64,000 nucleotides of DNA from ZC4RG29 sp964521255 (GCA_964521255.1 CAZFRM010000026.1:6112-70111), one strand, 5' to 3'; positions 9,449-18,477 are shown, counted from the stretch's first letter. The notes: generated by a model from the sequence alone, not told the origin. A program made the numbers and translations.

Positions 9449-10300
9449 TTATTTGTAATGGATTTCTAAAGTGCTTTGGTCAATTCTCGTTGAGTTGACA
9501 GCTTCGATTTCATTAAAATCGAATTTTCCTATTGCGTTGTCCTTCACTTCAAACGTATTTCTTAATACATTTTTTAATTTCATTCTGTTGACGTAATCAG
9601 ACCGGATGGCATAGTTAATTCCTTTCCCTTTGTAGGGCACGCTTGGATAAATAATACAACATGCCATGCTACTCGTTCTTTGAAGCGCCACATTCGAGAA
9701 GGCTGAAGTAATAATGTAAGTTTTAAGATCTGAATAAGCGATCGCTTTGAATTTCTTATTGATATAATCGTAGAAGACAATGGATGCTTCCTTTATCGCT
9801 GGTTCTTGTTGATCAAGAAAACTATCGAACCTTTCACCGTGGTGTCTTTCAAAATCGCTCACTCGTTCATGCTTAAATGGACTAAGAATAACAACACCAT
9901 GCATTTCTTCGAGCAATTCCCATTCGCCTATAGAAACAATTACTTTATCTCCATGCTTGGAAGTGTTTGCCCAGGTGTTAATTAATTCCAGATAGGATGT
10001 CGGTCTATTCTCCGAGGCATAAAAGATTGATTGATATGGTCTGTTACAACGCGCAAAACTTTTGACTAAGCCTGGAGGTGGTGAAGTGATATCATCAATC
10101 AACGAGAAATAGTTATCTGAGCTGTGCGTTCTCGTGCGAAAGATTGACCAACCTTTTTCCAAAATGCTGATGGACCAGGGATGTTTTTTGATTCGTAAAA
10201 AAGCAAGCATTGCCTTTTCATAAGCTAGGGGATTGATAGAATCAATTGACTCTACCTCTTGAATTACATCCTTAACTATGTCAAGATATTCATTGCTCAT
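9449..10300 (-). CDS. RES-domain protein (possible NAD+-acting toxin)
   Basis: 283 aa. The central region WSIFRTRTH...SFARCNRPYQSIFYASE..TSYLEL, with a later IYPSVPYKGKGINYAI, matches the layout of RES domains, named after conserved Arg, Glu and Ser, whose characterised members (toxins of RES-Xre modules) degrade NAD+. A roughly 80-residue helical N-terminal extension precedes the domain. It is the last gene of the minus-strand island string, 49 bases after the PIN-like gene and converging on the primase-helicase. No Xre/MbcA-type antitoxin gene adjoins it, so either a distant partner exists or its activity is held by the rest of the system. The family call is moderately sure. Confidence 0.65.
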   Translation of the reverse strand: MSNEYLDIVKDVIQEVESIDSINPLAYEKAMLAFLRIKKHPWSISILEKGWSIFRTRTHSSDNYFSLIDDITSPPPGLVKSFARCNRPYQSIFYASENRPTSYLELINTWANTSKHGDKVIVSIGEWELLEEMHGVVILSPFKHERVSDFERHHGERFDSFLDQQEPAIKEASIVFYDYINKKFKAIAYSDLKTYIITSAFSNVALQRTSSMACCIIYPSVPYKGKGINYAIRSDYVNRMKLKNVLRNTFEVKDNAIGKFDFNEIEAVNSTRIDQSTLEIHYK

Positions 10301-10349
10301 AACGCTAAATCTTCAGAGTTCAGGCTTCGAGTTTGGCTATTCGGAATAC

Positions 10350-10736
10350 TTAAGGATTAATTCTTTTTAAGACCTTACTCTTATACTTATAAACACAAAC
10401 AAATGGAGTATCATCAGCGCTTAGGGTATTTAGTATTTTTCCCCAGAGATTGAGAACAGTGAACGAAAATTCATATAGATCTATTCTTTCGCCTGGCTTC
10501 TTTTTAAATGCAAAAACCTTGTAACCGCGCTGGAAGTATTCTTGTGTGGTGTTGTCTAATCCGTTGACGCTGTTGTCAAAAAGAAATACAACAGTTTTTT
10601 TTGCGTCTTCATCGGTAAGGTTTTTATCCCAATGAAAAGTGAAATGTCTTGTAGTATGCAGCTGATGAAGAAGCTGCAATGCTTGAAATAAGTTTTTAGG
10701 ATAGTTCCTGGAAAGGCATATCTGCATAGGCGTCAA
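10350..10736 (-). CDS. VapC45-like PIN-fold toxin
   Basis: 128 aa. The pattern is that of the short PIN-like proteins paired with VapB45-type antitoxins: an early ICLSRNYPKNLFQAL, the central acidic VVFLFDNSVNGLDN, then GYKVFAFKKK, a Trp-containing VLNLWGKI and DTPFVCVYKY. The expected Asp near the N-terminus (usually Asp-Glu-Asn) reads Ser-Arg-Asn here, so one catalytic acid may be missing. Its ATG lies 3 bases after the stop of the preceding gene, whose C-terminal 220 residues look like the matching VapB45 antitoxin, so the pair forms a toxin-antitoxin unit inside the operon. The RES gene follows. RNase activity is inferred. Confidence 0.6.
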   Translation of the reverse strand: MTPMQICLSRNYPKNLFQALQLLHQLHTTRHFTFHWDKNLTDEDAKKTVVFLFDNSVNGLDNTTQEYFQRGYKVFAFKKKPGERIDLYEFSFTVLNLWGKILNTLSADDTPFVCVYKYKSKVLKRINP

Positions 10737-10739
10737 TCA

Positions 10740-12623
10740 TCACTGGCAATATTCTATGGCTGCTAAAATTTCGTCTTCCTCAAGGTCGTACTGCTCTTTT
10801 ATAAGCTGTATCGATTCTGGCCCGGTGTAGATGCTTGCAATTGTTTCTGCCCAGACACCCTTGTCTTTTACAGATGGCTTTCCGTCACCAACTTTCGGAT
10901 CGATCGCAATTTTTCCTTTTCCTTTTTTAGGCAGAAGTTTTTGCGCCACACCACTGGTATTAAATTCAATGTCCTTGAAAAATTCCTTGATTACATCCAG
11001 CAGGTACTGGCCTTTGCCATCGAGGGTTATGATCGATCCATCGGGTAATTGAAAAATGATTGAGTTACCGGTTACTTTGAGATCATCTCGCACGTTGTTA
11101 GTTGCAAAAGGATACATTTTACCAGTCTTCGATCTCAAATCGGTTCTTGCTTTCAGGATTTTGGCAAGACTGAAACTGTTTTCCCTCAATGTGCCAATAA
11201 CAACCAGTTCGATCAAGCCGTGGAAGCTTATTTTCAATTTGGTTGACTCCGTGTTGCCATCACCGTTCAGACCCTCATAGTTAGCCTTTGCCAACTCCTT
11301 AAACCACCGTTTTATTTTATCCACGGTGATTCCGGTTATTCCGGACACATCCTGAACAGAGTAAATCCCGGTGTTAAGGCCAAATTCGAGCATCGGTTCA
11401 AAGTTATTTGAAAATAGTGATTCTTGTGTACTTGGTTGTGGTTCCGGAACTTCAACTTTTGTCTCTTTTTGACCATTTAACCTACCCCACGCCTCCAGTA
11501 CCAACCTCCTGGTCCTGTATTCTCCGTACAACCGGATTTCTTTTTCTTTAAGGACTCTGAAGGTCTCTCCTGGAAAATCTGGACCATAGACATCTTGTGG
11601 GTCTAGGATGTAACGAAGTTCTTCGGTGGTGAGGCCGTAGAGTTTGGCGTAGATTGAATCAAGTTCAGCTTTTAAAATATCCCTACGGTTTTCATCCCAT
11701 TTAAATGGTGGCTTTGGGCAACCTTCAATCATCTCCGGTGAAGTGCCATGGTCTTCGCTCCAGGCAGGTGGGCTCCACTCATGACCACCCGTTACGGATT
11801 GATTTTCTTTACATTGATTTTCAATTGCTTCCCGTAAAGTAGAATTAGCTTCTTTCCAGACATCGTCTGCAAATGGTTTGATGTCCCATGAGGTGTATGT
11901 AAGTTCCAAAACTCTTGGTATGATGAATAATAAATGATTTCCCTGAATTTTGTCAGGAGCGATGACTGGTAGTTGTTCAACAATAAAAAAATTCATATGA
12001 AGCCCGCCTACTTTTTGTCTAGCGAAAAAGTCAAATATTATTGACGAGAAATTGCCAATAAAGGCCACCACTTTTGGTACTGACTCGTAGTCAATATTCA
12101 GAACTGGCGCGCTGTTTGCCACCGCTGAGTAAGGTACTACTGATGACAGTGCCGTTCTTTTGTTACTGACTACACCTGTGGTGTCTCTAAAACAAAACAA
12201 CCAAGTGCGATTATTTACGATACGATTAGAGACCTCATGGCTGTCAATAAAATACCTGGAATCAGGAAGCCGATATGGATCAGATAATGCACTATCGTCT
12301 AACTTTTCTGACTTACCTCTGATTTTCATCCCAGACGTTGGATCACCAGCATCTGCATACCGATGATTATAGATATTAATCATTTTTGATTCATAAAGAG
12401 GAACAGTGTTTGCTTCCCTTGTTTTTTTAAATAAATGGCTGTCATTAGAAAGGTCGAACATTCTCTGAAAACTAACTTTCCAGGGATTTGTATTTCTCCG
12501 TTCGTCCTTGATGATTGGATTTCGTCCATACACCTTTTTCGAAATCTCAGCATCAAATGAAGTAATGAAGGAAGGACATGATAAGGTATTGGGATTCAGA
12601 TTATAGAAATCTTGCTTAGTCAA
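10740..12623 (-). CDS. C-terminal half of a PglX/DrmMI-type methyltransferase fused to a VapB45-like antitoxin
   Basis: 627 aa from a TTG overlapping the stop of the upstream piece. Residues 1-380 match the C-terminal target-recognition half of large Eco57I-type adenine methyltransferases: LNPNTLSCPSF, FDAEISKKVYGR, NPWKVSFQRMFDLSNDSHLF, FIVEQLPVIAPD, EIRLYGEYRTRRLVLEAW. No SAM motif and no NPPY is present. After a Pro/Gln-rich linker, residues about 408-627 are a different protein: a MerR-like helix-turn-helix (GIYSVQDVSGITGITVDKIKRW) and a DUF433-like end (KIAIDPKVGDGKPSV...YDLEEDEILAAIEY), the two-part plan of VapB45 antitoxins. An internal ATG at 11393 could give a free antitoxin. The VapC45-like toxin follows after 3 bases. 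The in-frame coding extends upstream of the TTG into the neighbour's frame, a sign of frameshift. Confidence 0.75.
   Translation of the reverse strand: MTKQDFYNLNPNTLSCPSFITSFDAEISKKVYGRNPIIKDERRNTNPWKVSFQRMFDLSNDSHLFKKTREANTVPLYESKMINIYNHRYADAGDPTSGMKIRGKSEKLDDSALSDPYRLPDSRYFIDSHEVSNRIVNNRTWLFCFRDTTGVVSNKRTALSSVVPYSAVANSAPVLNIDYESVPKVVAFIGNFSSIIFDFFARQKVGGLHMNFFIVEQLPVIAPDKIQGNHLLFIIPRVLELTYTSWDIKPFADDVWKEANSTLREAIENQCKENQSVTGGHEWSPPAWSEDHGTSPEMIEGCPKPPFKWDENRRDILKAELDSIYAKLYGLTTEELRYILDPQDVYGPDFPGETFRVLKEKEIRLYGEYRTRRLVLEAWGRLNGQKETKVEVPEPQPSTQESLFSNNFEPMLEFGLNTGIYSVQDVSGITGITVDKIKRWFKELAKANYEGLNGDGNTESTKLKISFHGLIELVVIGTLRENSFSLAKILKARTDLRSKTGKMYPFATNNVRDDLKVTGNSIIFQLPDGSIITLDGKGQYLLDVIKEFFKDIEFNTSGVAQKLLPKKGKGKIAIDPKVGDGKPSVKDKGVWAETIASIYTGPESIQLIKEQYDLEEDEILAAIEYCQ
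10743..11393 (-). other. VapB45-like antitoxin segment with possible internal start
   Basis: Sub-region of the methyltransferase-fusion gene. From the ATG at 11393 it would encode about 217 aa, the size of a stand-alone VapB45: winged/MerR-like helix-turn-helix first, DUF433-like helices last. No clear Shine-Dalgarno sequence lies before the ATG, but most genes in this window lack one. Whether it is made separately cannot be told from sequence. Confidence 0.5.
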
Positions 12624-13933
12624 CTGAAAATTCTTAAAGCGATTTGACGCATCGTTAGTTGTCTTGCAAAAAAAATCGGAACGAGGTTTTTATTTTCATC
12701 GGTAAACTCATTGAGGTTGCGTACACATTCCAGCAAGAGTTTATTGTTGATGAGGCTGTTTTGCAGATCGGCAATGGCATTGTAGCTGAACAGATCACCA
12801 TCAAGCGGTTGTATTCCTAACTTCTTTCCATTACCGGCCGCTTCAAAGAGTAGGAATGTATTTACCAGACCCAACCACAAGTCAGTGAATTGTGCTTCGT
12901 ACAGATAGCGGTTTTCAGAGAGCTTACGCAAGCGCGCAATGCTGTAGAATTTCCAATAGATATTTTTTAACTTCTGGGTTTCTTCCTTTTTGTCTTCGGG
13001 GTCATACACCAGGTCTCTTTCCTCGGTTACCATCAGAAACAAAAAACGGTAAATGATGCGCAGTAATTGCCGGTAATAATCTTTTGCGTTTAGTCTTCCC
13101 GATTGAATCTTTTCTCTTAACGCTGTATTGTTCTCGTGTTGTAGAAATCCATTTCCCAATGCGAGCAGCGATTCTTTCACCGCCATACTCAAGCCATCGC
13201 GTATGCGGTTTCCTGTTTCAATACTTTCTTTATAATATTTTTCTAACAGGCATTGATCAGCTTCTGTAATGGTTCGCGGAAAACGGGAAGCATGAAGCAA
13301 ACGATATAGCACGGTGAACTCGCTGTACTTGTCTTCATCCAGCATTCGCTTGATGTCAAACTCTACATACGTGAGCTTGATCAATCGTCCGCTGTCGCGA
13401 ATCAAACGCAGGAACAAACCGTTGGTAGCGATACCATAGATGTTCTCCGTTACGTTCAGGTATTCCTGCATGGTACCATGCGGAGAGTACTTCGAAGTGC
13501 CACCACTGCTTTTTATATCCAATGTGTTTTTGTCGGGATGTGCCGGATCAAGAAAACCTACAATGTGAATGGGAAGATAGCCGAGGTTTTCAGCGGTATG
13601 ACTTATACGGTACTCCTGGTTATTGTCTCCTTTTAAGGATGTTTTTTCATCCTGCAATTCAAAGCCGAGTGATGATAAAAAATTCTTCATCCATTTGCGG
13701 CTCAATGTTGTGCCGTAAGGATCGCTGGAAGAAAGATTTTGATTGCGTTCGCTGAAATGTTTCCAATCCAATTTTATTCGGCTCCATGCATATTCAATTT
13801 CGCCTCGCAAATTGGAACCTGGATCCAAACCAAAATCAGTAGCCAATTGCCCCTGAGTTTCTGCCTTCTCTACCTTTAGCAGAATTTCTTCCGAGATCAG
13901 GTTGCCTTGTATGTTGATACAGGTGTACTTCAT
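12620..13933 (-). CDS. N-terminal half of a PglX/DrmMI-type methyltransferase; catalytic core deleted
   Basis: 437 aa. It matches the N-terminal region of the large Eco57I-type methylases found in DISARM class 1, BREX-like and type IIL systems: EIEYAWSRIKLDW, LSRKWMKNFLSSLGFEL, GIATNGLFLRLIRDSG, YRQLLRIIYRFLFLMVTEERDL, ARLRKLSENR, LGIQPLDGDLFSYN. In intact relatives this is followed by NYAxLDVEELGxVYE, a SAM site and the NPPY motif IV. Here the frame goes from NKNLVPI straight to FFARQL and stops, overlapping the TTG of the C-terminal piece by four bases. So the roughly 400-600-residue catalytic core is absent and a one-base frame change follows. It cannot methylate DNA by itself. It sits between AlbA_2 and the fusion gene. 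Confidence 0.8.
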   Translation of the reverse strand: MKYTCINIQGNLISEEILLKVEKAETQGQLATDFGLDPGSNLRGEIEYAWSRIKLDWKHFSERNQNLSSSDPYGTTLSRKWMKNFLSSLGFELQDEKTSLKGDNNQEYRISHTAENLGYLPIHIVGFLDPAHPDKNTLDIKSSGGTSKYSPHGTMQEYLNVTENIYGIATNGLFLRLIRDSGRLIKLTYVEFDIKRMLDEDKYSEFTVLYRLLHASRFPRTITEADQCLLEKYYKESIETGNRIRDGLSMAVKESLLALGNGFLQHENNTALREKIQSGRLNAKDYYRQLLRIIYRFLFLMVTEERDLVYDPEDKKEETQKLKNIYWKFYSIARLRKLSENRYLYEAQFTDLWLGLVNTFLLFEAAGNGKKLGIQPLDGDLFSYNAIADLQNSLINNKLLLECVRNLNEFTDENKNLVPIFFARQLTMRQIALRIFS

Positions 13934-13942
13934 TGCTAAATT

Positions 13943-15625
13943 TTATAAACCACCTAAGAAGGCTTTGCCGGAATCTGTGATCATATATTTATTTTCAGGA
14001 CTGGTTGGCTTGTCGAGATTGGTAAGGGCGATCAAACCGGTTTCGCGTAACGGTTTGATATAACTGTCTCTGAAACTTTTTTCGTTTTTGTAGTCGATTA
14101 GCCTCATTAAATCCGCGAGCCCCATGGGTTCAGAAACAAGTGTTAAAATGCTGACCAGGTACCAGGCCTTTTTGGTAAGAAGCTGGGTACCTTTTTGGTC
14201 CCAACTGGGTACCTTTTGGATTTCTTCCTTCGTATGTACTTGATTTTCAGCCCAATTTAGCGCTATTAGCTGGGTACCTTTCCGGTGCCAACTGGGTACC
14301 AGGTGTAAAATAACCTCAGCCCACGAAGCACCGGTCAGGTCTGCCGGTAGGGCTATTTGCGTCAGTCCTTTTTCAAGATGACCCAAGGCTTCATCCGGGA
14401 GTTCAAGCCACTTCTGGAATTTATTGGCGTAGATCTCCAGTGTGATCAACTGCAATGGCAGCTCTGTTTTAAAAGTATCATTCTCCCAAAATACAGGCTG
14501 CGCCCCACCAGAATAGAGGGGCAGGTATTTAGACGTGTTACGAATACCAGAACCTATTTCATCGGTCCAGCCGAAGGCGGTAAAGAACTTCCTGATATTG
14601 GGATTCTTTGGATAAGGATTAAACCCGCGCGGATCGATTGGCCCATGGAACAACGGTTTGTTGGGATTGGTAATCGTGACCTTATTACCGGTAATGATCA
14701 ATTCAGTGGAGAGTGCACTCGTGTATTCCCGGTGCACAATTACATTGCCAATCACTTCCCTGAATATCTTATCGCGTAAATCAACCCGTTGATCACCTTC
14801 CAGGTAGAATTTTTCCGGAAGGTGCTTGTTCACGAATTCTTTTAACGTGAGGTATGTATCAATGAGGTTAGTTCGCAGTGGTGGATTGATACGATCATCC
14901 CACCGGTCTTTATTTTCAATCCGCACCATGGCTTCTACCTTATAGGCAGGAAGTATACTTTGAATGGTGGTATCTTTTCCAAAAATAAGTGCCGCTGCCA
15001 ATGTAAGTCCTTCCTGCCCGCTCATGAAATCTTTACGCCATAGTACAGAGTCTTTCAACATCTGTAGATCATCTACCAGCAACCATGGATGATCACTTCG
15101 GAAGTTCCGGATGAGCGTACGCGCTTTTTCAAACAAAGTAGTGTCAAGATCCTGTAGAGTAAGGTGCGGAATGATTTGAGCCTCTGTAAAGAAATTACGT
15201 TTTCTTAAATACAGATCACTAACTTTTTGCTGGTTATCTGTAACATCCAAATCACTTTCAAACTCACGACTGTAAATTCGCCCCGCATGATCGTGTACCT
15301 GGCTACTGGCTGGAATCTGAATGACCATGATCTCTCCATCAGGACGGAGAACCGAATAGGGTTGAATGTATAGTGGCGGATTGATACACTCACGTGTATT
15401 CAATGCTGTAATAATATCCTTCTGTAATTTAACTTTCGCAGCAGAATCAATGCCCAGCACATTTCCGTTATCAGTAACACCTAGCAAAATGGTACCGCCA
15501 TCGGTATTGGAAAAACTAACTACTGATTCGTAGAAGGATTTAGGCACAGAATCTTTTGCTTCCTTGAATTCAATCTTCAGGCCCTCGCCTTGCTGTATGA
15601 TACGGTTGATGTCTTCGAGTGTCAT
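13943..15625 (-). CDS. AlbA_2 (Schlafen-like) / HATPase_c_4 protein with repeat-expanded linker
   Basis: 560 aa, often annotated as RecG-like or divergent AAA-4 protein. Residues 1-130 are an AlbA_2/Schlafen-type domain (LKIEFKEAKDS, SFSNTDGGTILLGVTDNG). Around 270-400 is a GHKL-like domain (IFREVIGNVIVHREYTSA, VTITNPNKP, RKFFTAFGWTDEIGSGIRN). A C-terminal winged-helix (about 490-560) probably binds DNA. Between them the segment VPSW-x-x-KGTQL occurs twice, 29 residues apart, encoded by the GGTACC-rich repeats at 14182-14300. It starts 5 bases after the SNF2 helicase gene and ends 9 bases before the methyltransferase piece. It may act as regulator or nucleic-acid sensor; the role is inferred. 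Confidence 0.8.
   Translation of the reverse strand: MTLEDINRIIQQGEGLKIEFKEAKDSVPKSFYESVVSFSNTDGGTILLGVTDNGNVLGIDSAAKVKLQKDIITALNTRECINPPLYIQPYSVLRPDGEIMVIQIPASSQVHDHAGRIYSREFESDLDVTDNQQKVSDLYLRKRNFFTEAQIIPHLTLQDLDTTLFEKARTLIRNFRSDHPWLLVDDLQMLKDSVLWRKDFMSGQEGLTLAAALIFGKDTTIQSILPAYKVEAMVRIENKDRWDDRINPPLRTNLIDTYLTLKEFVNKHLPEKFYLEGDQRVDLRDKIFREVIGNVIVHREYTSALSTELIITGNKVTITNPNKPLFHGPIDPRGFNPYPKNPNIRKFFTAFGWTDEIGSGIRNTSKYLPLYSGGAQPVFWENDTFKTELPLQLITLEIYANKFQKWLELPDEALGHLEKGLTQIALPADLTGASWAEVILHLVPSWHRKGTQLIALNWAENQVHTKEEIQKVPSWDQKGTQLLTKKAWYLVSILTLVSEPMGLADLMRLIDYKNEKSFRDSYIKPLRETGLIALTNLDKPTSPENKYMITDSGKAFLGGL
14182..14300. repeat. Tandem 32-nt repeats with four GGTACC sites inside the AlbA_2 gene
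   Basis: Two near-identical 32-nt copies (14182-14213 and 14269-14300; three mismatches) begin gctgggtacc and end aactgggtacc, so each contains two GGTACC hexamers 22 nt apart. The period of 87 nt equals 29 codons, so the repeat keeps frame and encodes VPSW-x-x-KGTQL twice in the linker before the winged helix. Confidence 0.9.
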
Positions 15626-15630
15626 AACAA

Positions 15631-18477
15631 CTACGCGATTTCGGGGAGTAAAATATATAAACCTAATACATCCATAGGCAATACCGGTTCTACCACTTTA
15701 TATTTAACACCTCCTAATAAATTTCTCACCTTTGTATGCATAAGCACTAAATGATTGGCACGTTCCATTGCAACATTGTCAGTTTGGGCTCTGAACTTAG
15801 TTTCGTCCTTCACCCATTCCATTTCTTCAGTTAGCCAATATGTCTGTTCAGGCTGCTCCATATTCTGTGTTGCCTTCACATTCACTAACAAGTCCATTGC
15901 ACTTTCTTTGCCAATGATCTGCTTCTGTTTCAGATTACCCTCATAACCCCACAGCCACATTTCTTCTGCTACAATCTCTTTATTGCTTGGCTGCTCGGCA
16001 ATCACATTCCGCACACGCAATTGAAAAAGAACCGTTTTTTGTTTTACTGAACTTGTTCGAAACACTGATGCTCTAGCCGCACTGTTGTTTGCGCCTTGCA
16101 AAGCACTGTTAATAACATATTGCGATAAGTGCTCTGTAAACGGATGATTCCGTCCAATATATTTATAGCCCAATGGAGTAGGTGATTGAAAGGAAATCTG
16201 GATATCATTTTTATCGGTTAGTAACTCGCGTAAACGTTGTGGAATATTCGTGGTGAAGATCTTATATCCAAACTTCTTTTCCTCTACTTGCACACCCATG
16301 AATCGGAGGGAGTCTACGATGAATTGTTCAACGGTTTTTACGTCACCGATGGCTTCGTCAACTTCTTTCAGATCATCGTTTATTTCGCTCGCCTTAATCG
16401 CATTTTGCGCAAAGATACTTCTGGAGGTTTTTTCCCTATGTTCAGCTTCTTCGAATGCTTTCGCAATTCTGTTTTTTTCATCTTCAATCTCAGCGGCCTC
16501 AAAGATGGAGAGTTGTCGCGTGATCTGCTTTACTTGCACCGTTGGCTTTAGCAGGATGGCTTTGGTAACGGCCTCCATAACCGATGCACTGTTTTCCGGA
16601 AACGGAACAGCGATACCGATGGATCTTCTGATCTCTCGAGCCTTTCGGAGAAGTACTTCCAGCACAACACCATCAATCGGATTATTACTTCCATACAACA
16701 AAGCCACCTCAACGGCATCTGATTGTTGCCCAAAACGATCAATACGGCCTTCTCTTTGTTCCAGCCGGTTTGGATTCCAGGGAAGGTCATAATGAAGCAA
16801 TGCATTAAATCCCTCTTGTAGGTTGATACCTTCGCTGAGGCAATCCGTGGCAATGAGCAATCGCCTTTCGGATTTGTTCATCATCTGAATTTTATCCCGT
16901 CTCAGTTCGTCATTCAGTTCACTGGTAACGACCTCGATATGCAAGCCTTTATAACTTTTGCCTTTTAGTGCTTCCTTGAATATGTTGCCAAGGTAATTCG
17001 CGGTTTGTATGTAGCGACAAAAAATGATCGGGTTATAATCTCTTTCAATGAATACTTTGATCTGTGCTAGAGCTTCCTTTGCTTTTTGATCGTGCTGAAC
17101 TCCAACAAGGGCCTCCATCTGTTTTGCATAATCAAGAAGTCGTTTTGATTCAGAGTCCTGCACAACCCCGGATCCTGATAATGGTAAATTGTCTTCTGTT
17201 GAAAAGTCACCATCCATTACTCTTTCCCGGCCTTCTTCATCAGAACTGATTTCATCCTCCTCGTCAGAAAGTTTTTTCTTCATTGCTTTCTTGTGAAGCA
17301 TGGAGATCCCAGCTGCGGGGCTACTCATGATACCACGAAGAAGGGCAAGGGCATCCCAATAATTGTAACGTTGCTTTCTCCCGTCATCGGCATGTAGTGC
17401 AACCATTTCTCTTGCGTAAGCAAGTACTTCATGAAACAACTCGAAGTATTTCTCACCGATCTCATAATCCTTGTCAATCGAATTACGCCGTGGAAATTTG
17501 GTTTCTTCATCCAGCCATTTTAAAACATCTCCTCTTCTCCTTTGCACGAAATGTCCAGCGATTTCTTTTCGTTCCTCCTCTGTAGCGGTTACGATATCAA
17601 TCTTCTCAAAGGTAAGGCTCAACAAACCCAACAATGATTGAAACTCAGCCTGTTTGCCGCTGTGCGGAGTGGCTGTTAATAATATTAAATGTTGTTTGGG
17701 ATCTTTGGCTAAATCATTTAATAAATGATAACGGAGTTGTTGCGAATTATTGGCACCCGCAGGTTTTGCACAGGTATGGGCTTCGTCCACAATGATCAGC
17801 TCAGGACAATGATCAATAAACACCTGCCTTTTATTTCCTGTTTTGATGTAATCAATTGAGATGATTTGAAAGGGGAAAGCACGAAAAAGATTCTCATGAC
17901 TTCTTATCTGGCGTTCCAGTGCCGTGGCTGTTCCCGTGCGAATGATTACCGCTTCGATACCAAATTTACTTTTTAGTTCATCCTGCCACTGGTCGCATAA
18001 GTGAGGCAAACAAACTACAGCGAAACGTTTTATTTCTTTTCGTTCGTAAAGCTCCTTTGCTATCAACAAAGCTTCAATGGTTTTACCTACCCCGACATCA
18101 TCCGCAATCAATAGGCGAGTAACGTCCTTCTTCAACGCCATGATCAAAGGCACCATTTGGTAGGATCTTGGCCGAAATGAAAGTTTGCCCAGACACCTGA
18201 AAGGTCCTGCTGTATTTCGAAAAGAGAGACGTGCGGCATTATATAATAGTTTGGCCGAAGTGAAATCCCCCAGATTTTCCTCGGTTGGTTTACTGAAGTT
18301 ATATGTTTGTGGCTTGTCCGACTCGTTCGCCAATAGTTTATAGATTCCAGTGATCTCATCATCGGTGCCTCCAAGTGGTTTCACCAAAAAGAGATTTGTG
18401 TCATCGGAAGGGAGTACGACCCACGGCCTGTTTCGAAGCGTTACTAAACTGCCAGGTTTGAAATCGAAATTTGTCAT
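15631..18477 (-). CDS. SNF2-family helicase, DISARM DrmD-like
   Basis: 948 aa. An N-terminal module of about 90 residues (GSLVTLRNRPWVVLP) precedes a Swi2/Snf2 ATPase: IADDVGVGKTIEA (Walker A, about residues 124-136), IIVDEAHTC (about 230), LLTATPHSG, then after an acidic insertion (about 400-430) the second lobe with LIATDCLSEGINLQEG and RLEQREGRIDRFGQ. The order, the HFVQRRRGDVLKWLDE element and the C-terminal 250 residues resemble DrmD of DISARM class 1. It is expected to translocate on double-stranded DNA and work with the methyltransferase and the large helicase of the same operon. Its start overlaps the Fic gene stop by four bases. Assignment to SNF2 is certain; DrmD equivalence is inferred. 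Confidence 0.85.
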   Translation of the reverse strand: MTNFDFKPGSLVTLRNRPWVVLPSDDTNLFLVKPLGGTDDEITGIYKLLANESDKPQTYNFSKPTEENLGDFTSAKLLYNAARLSFRNTAGPFRCLGKLSFRPRSYQMVPLIMALKKDVTRLLIADDVGVGKTIEALLIAKELYERKEIKRFAVVCLPHLCDQWQDELKSKFGIEAVIIRTGTATALERQIRSHENLFRAFPFQIISIDYIKTGNKRQVFIDHCPELIIVDEAHTCAKPAGANNSQQLRYHLLNDLAKDPKQHLILLTATPHSGKQAEFQSLLGLLSLTFEKIDIVTATEEERKEIAGHFVQRRRGDVLKWLDEETKFPRRNSIDKDYEIGEKYFELFHEVLAYAREMVALHADDGRKQRYNYWDALALLRGIMSSPAAGISMLHKKAMKKKLSDEEDEISSDEEGRERVMDGDFSTEDNLPLSGSGVVQDSESKRLLDYAKQMEALVGVQHDQKAKEALAQIKVFIERDYNPIIFCRYIQTANYLGNIFKEALKGKSYKGLHIEVVTSELNDELRRDKIQMMNKSERRLLIATDCLSEGINLQEGFNALLHYDLPWNPNRLEQREGRIDRFGQQSDAVEVALLYGSNNPIDGVVLEVLLRKAREIRRSIGIAVPFPENSASVMEAVTKAILLKPTVQVKQITRQLSIFEAAEIEDEKNRIAKAFEEAEHREKTSRSIFAQNAIKASEINDDLKEVDEAIGDVKTVEQFIVDSLRFMGVQVEEKKFGYKIFTTNIPQRLRELLTDKNDIQISFQSPTPLGYKYIGRNHPFTEHLSQYVINSALQGANNSAARASVFRTSSVKQKTVLFQLRVRNVIAEQPSNKEIVAEEMWLWGYEGNLKQKQIIGKESAMDLLVNVKATQNMEQPEQTYWLTEEMEWVKDETKFRAQTDNVAMERANHLVLMHTKVRNLLGGVKYKVVEPVLPMDVLGLYILLPEIA

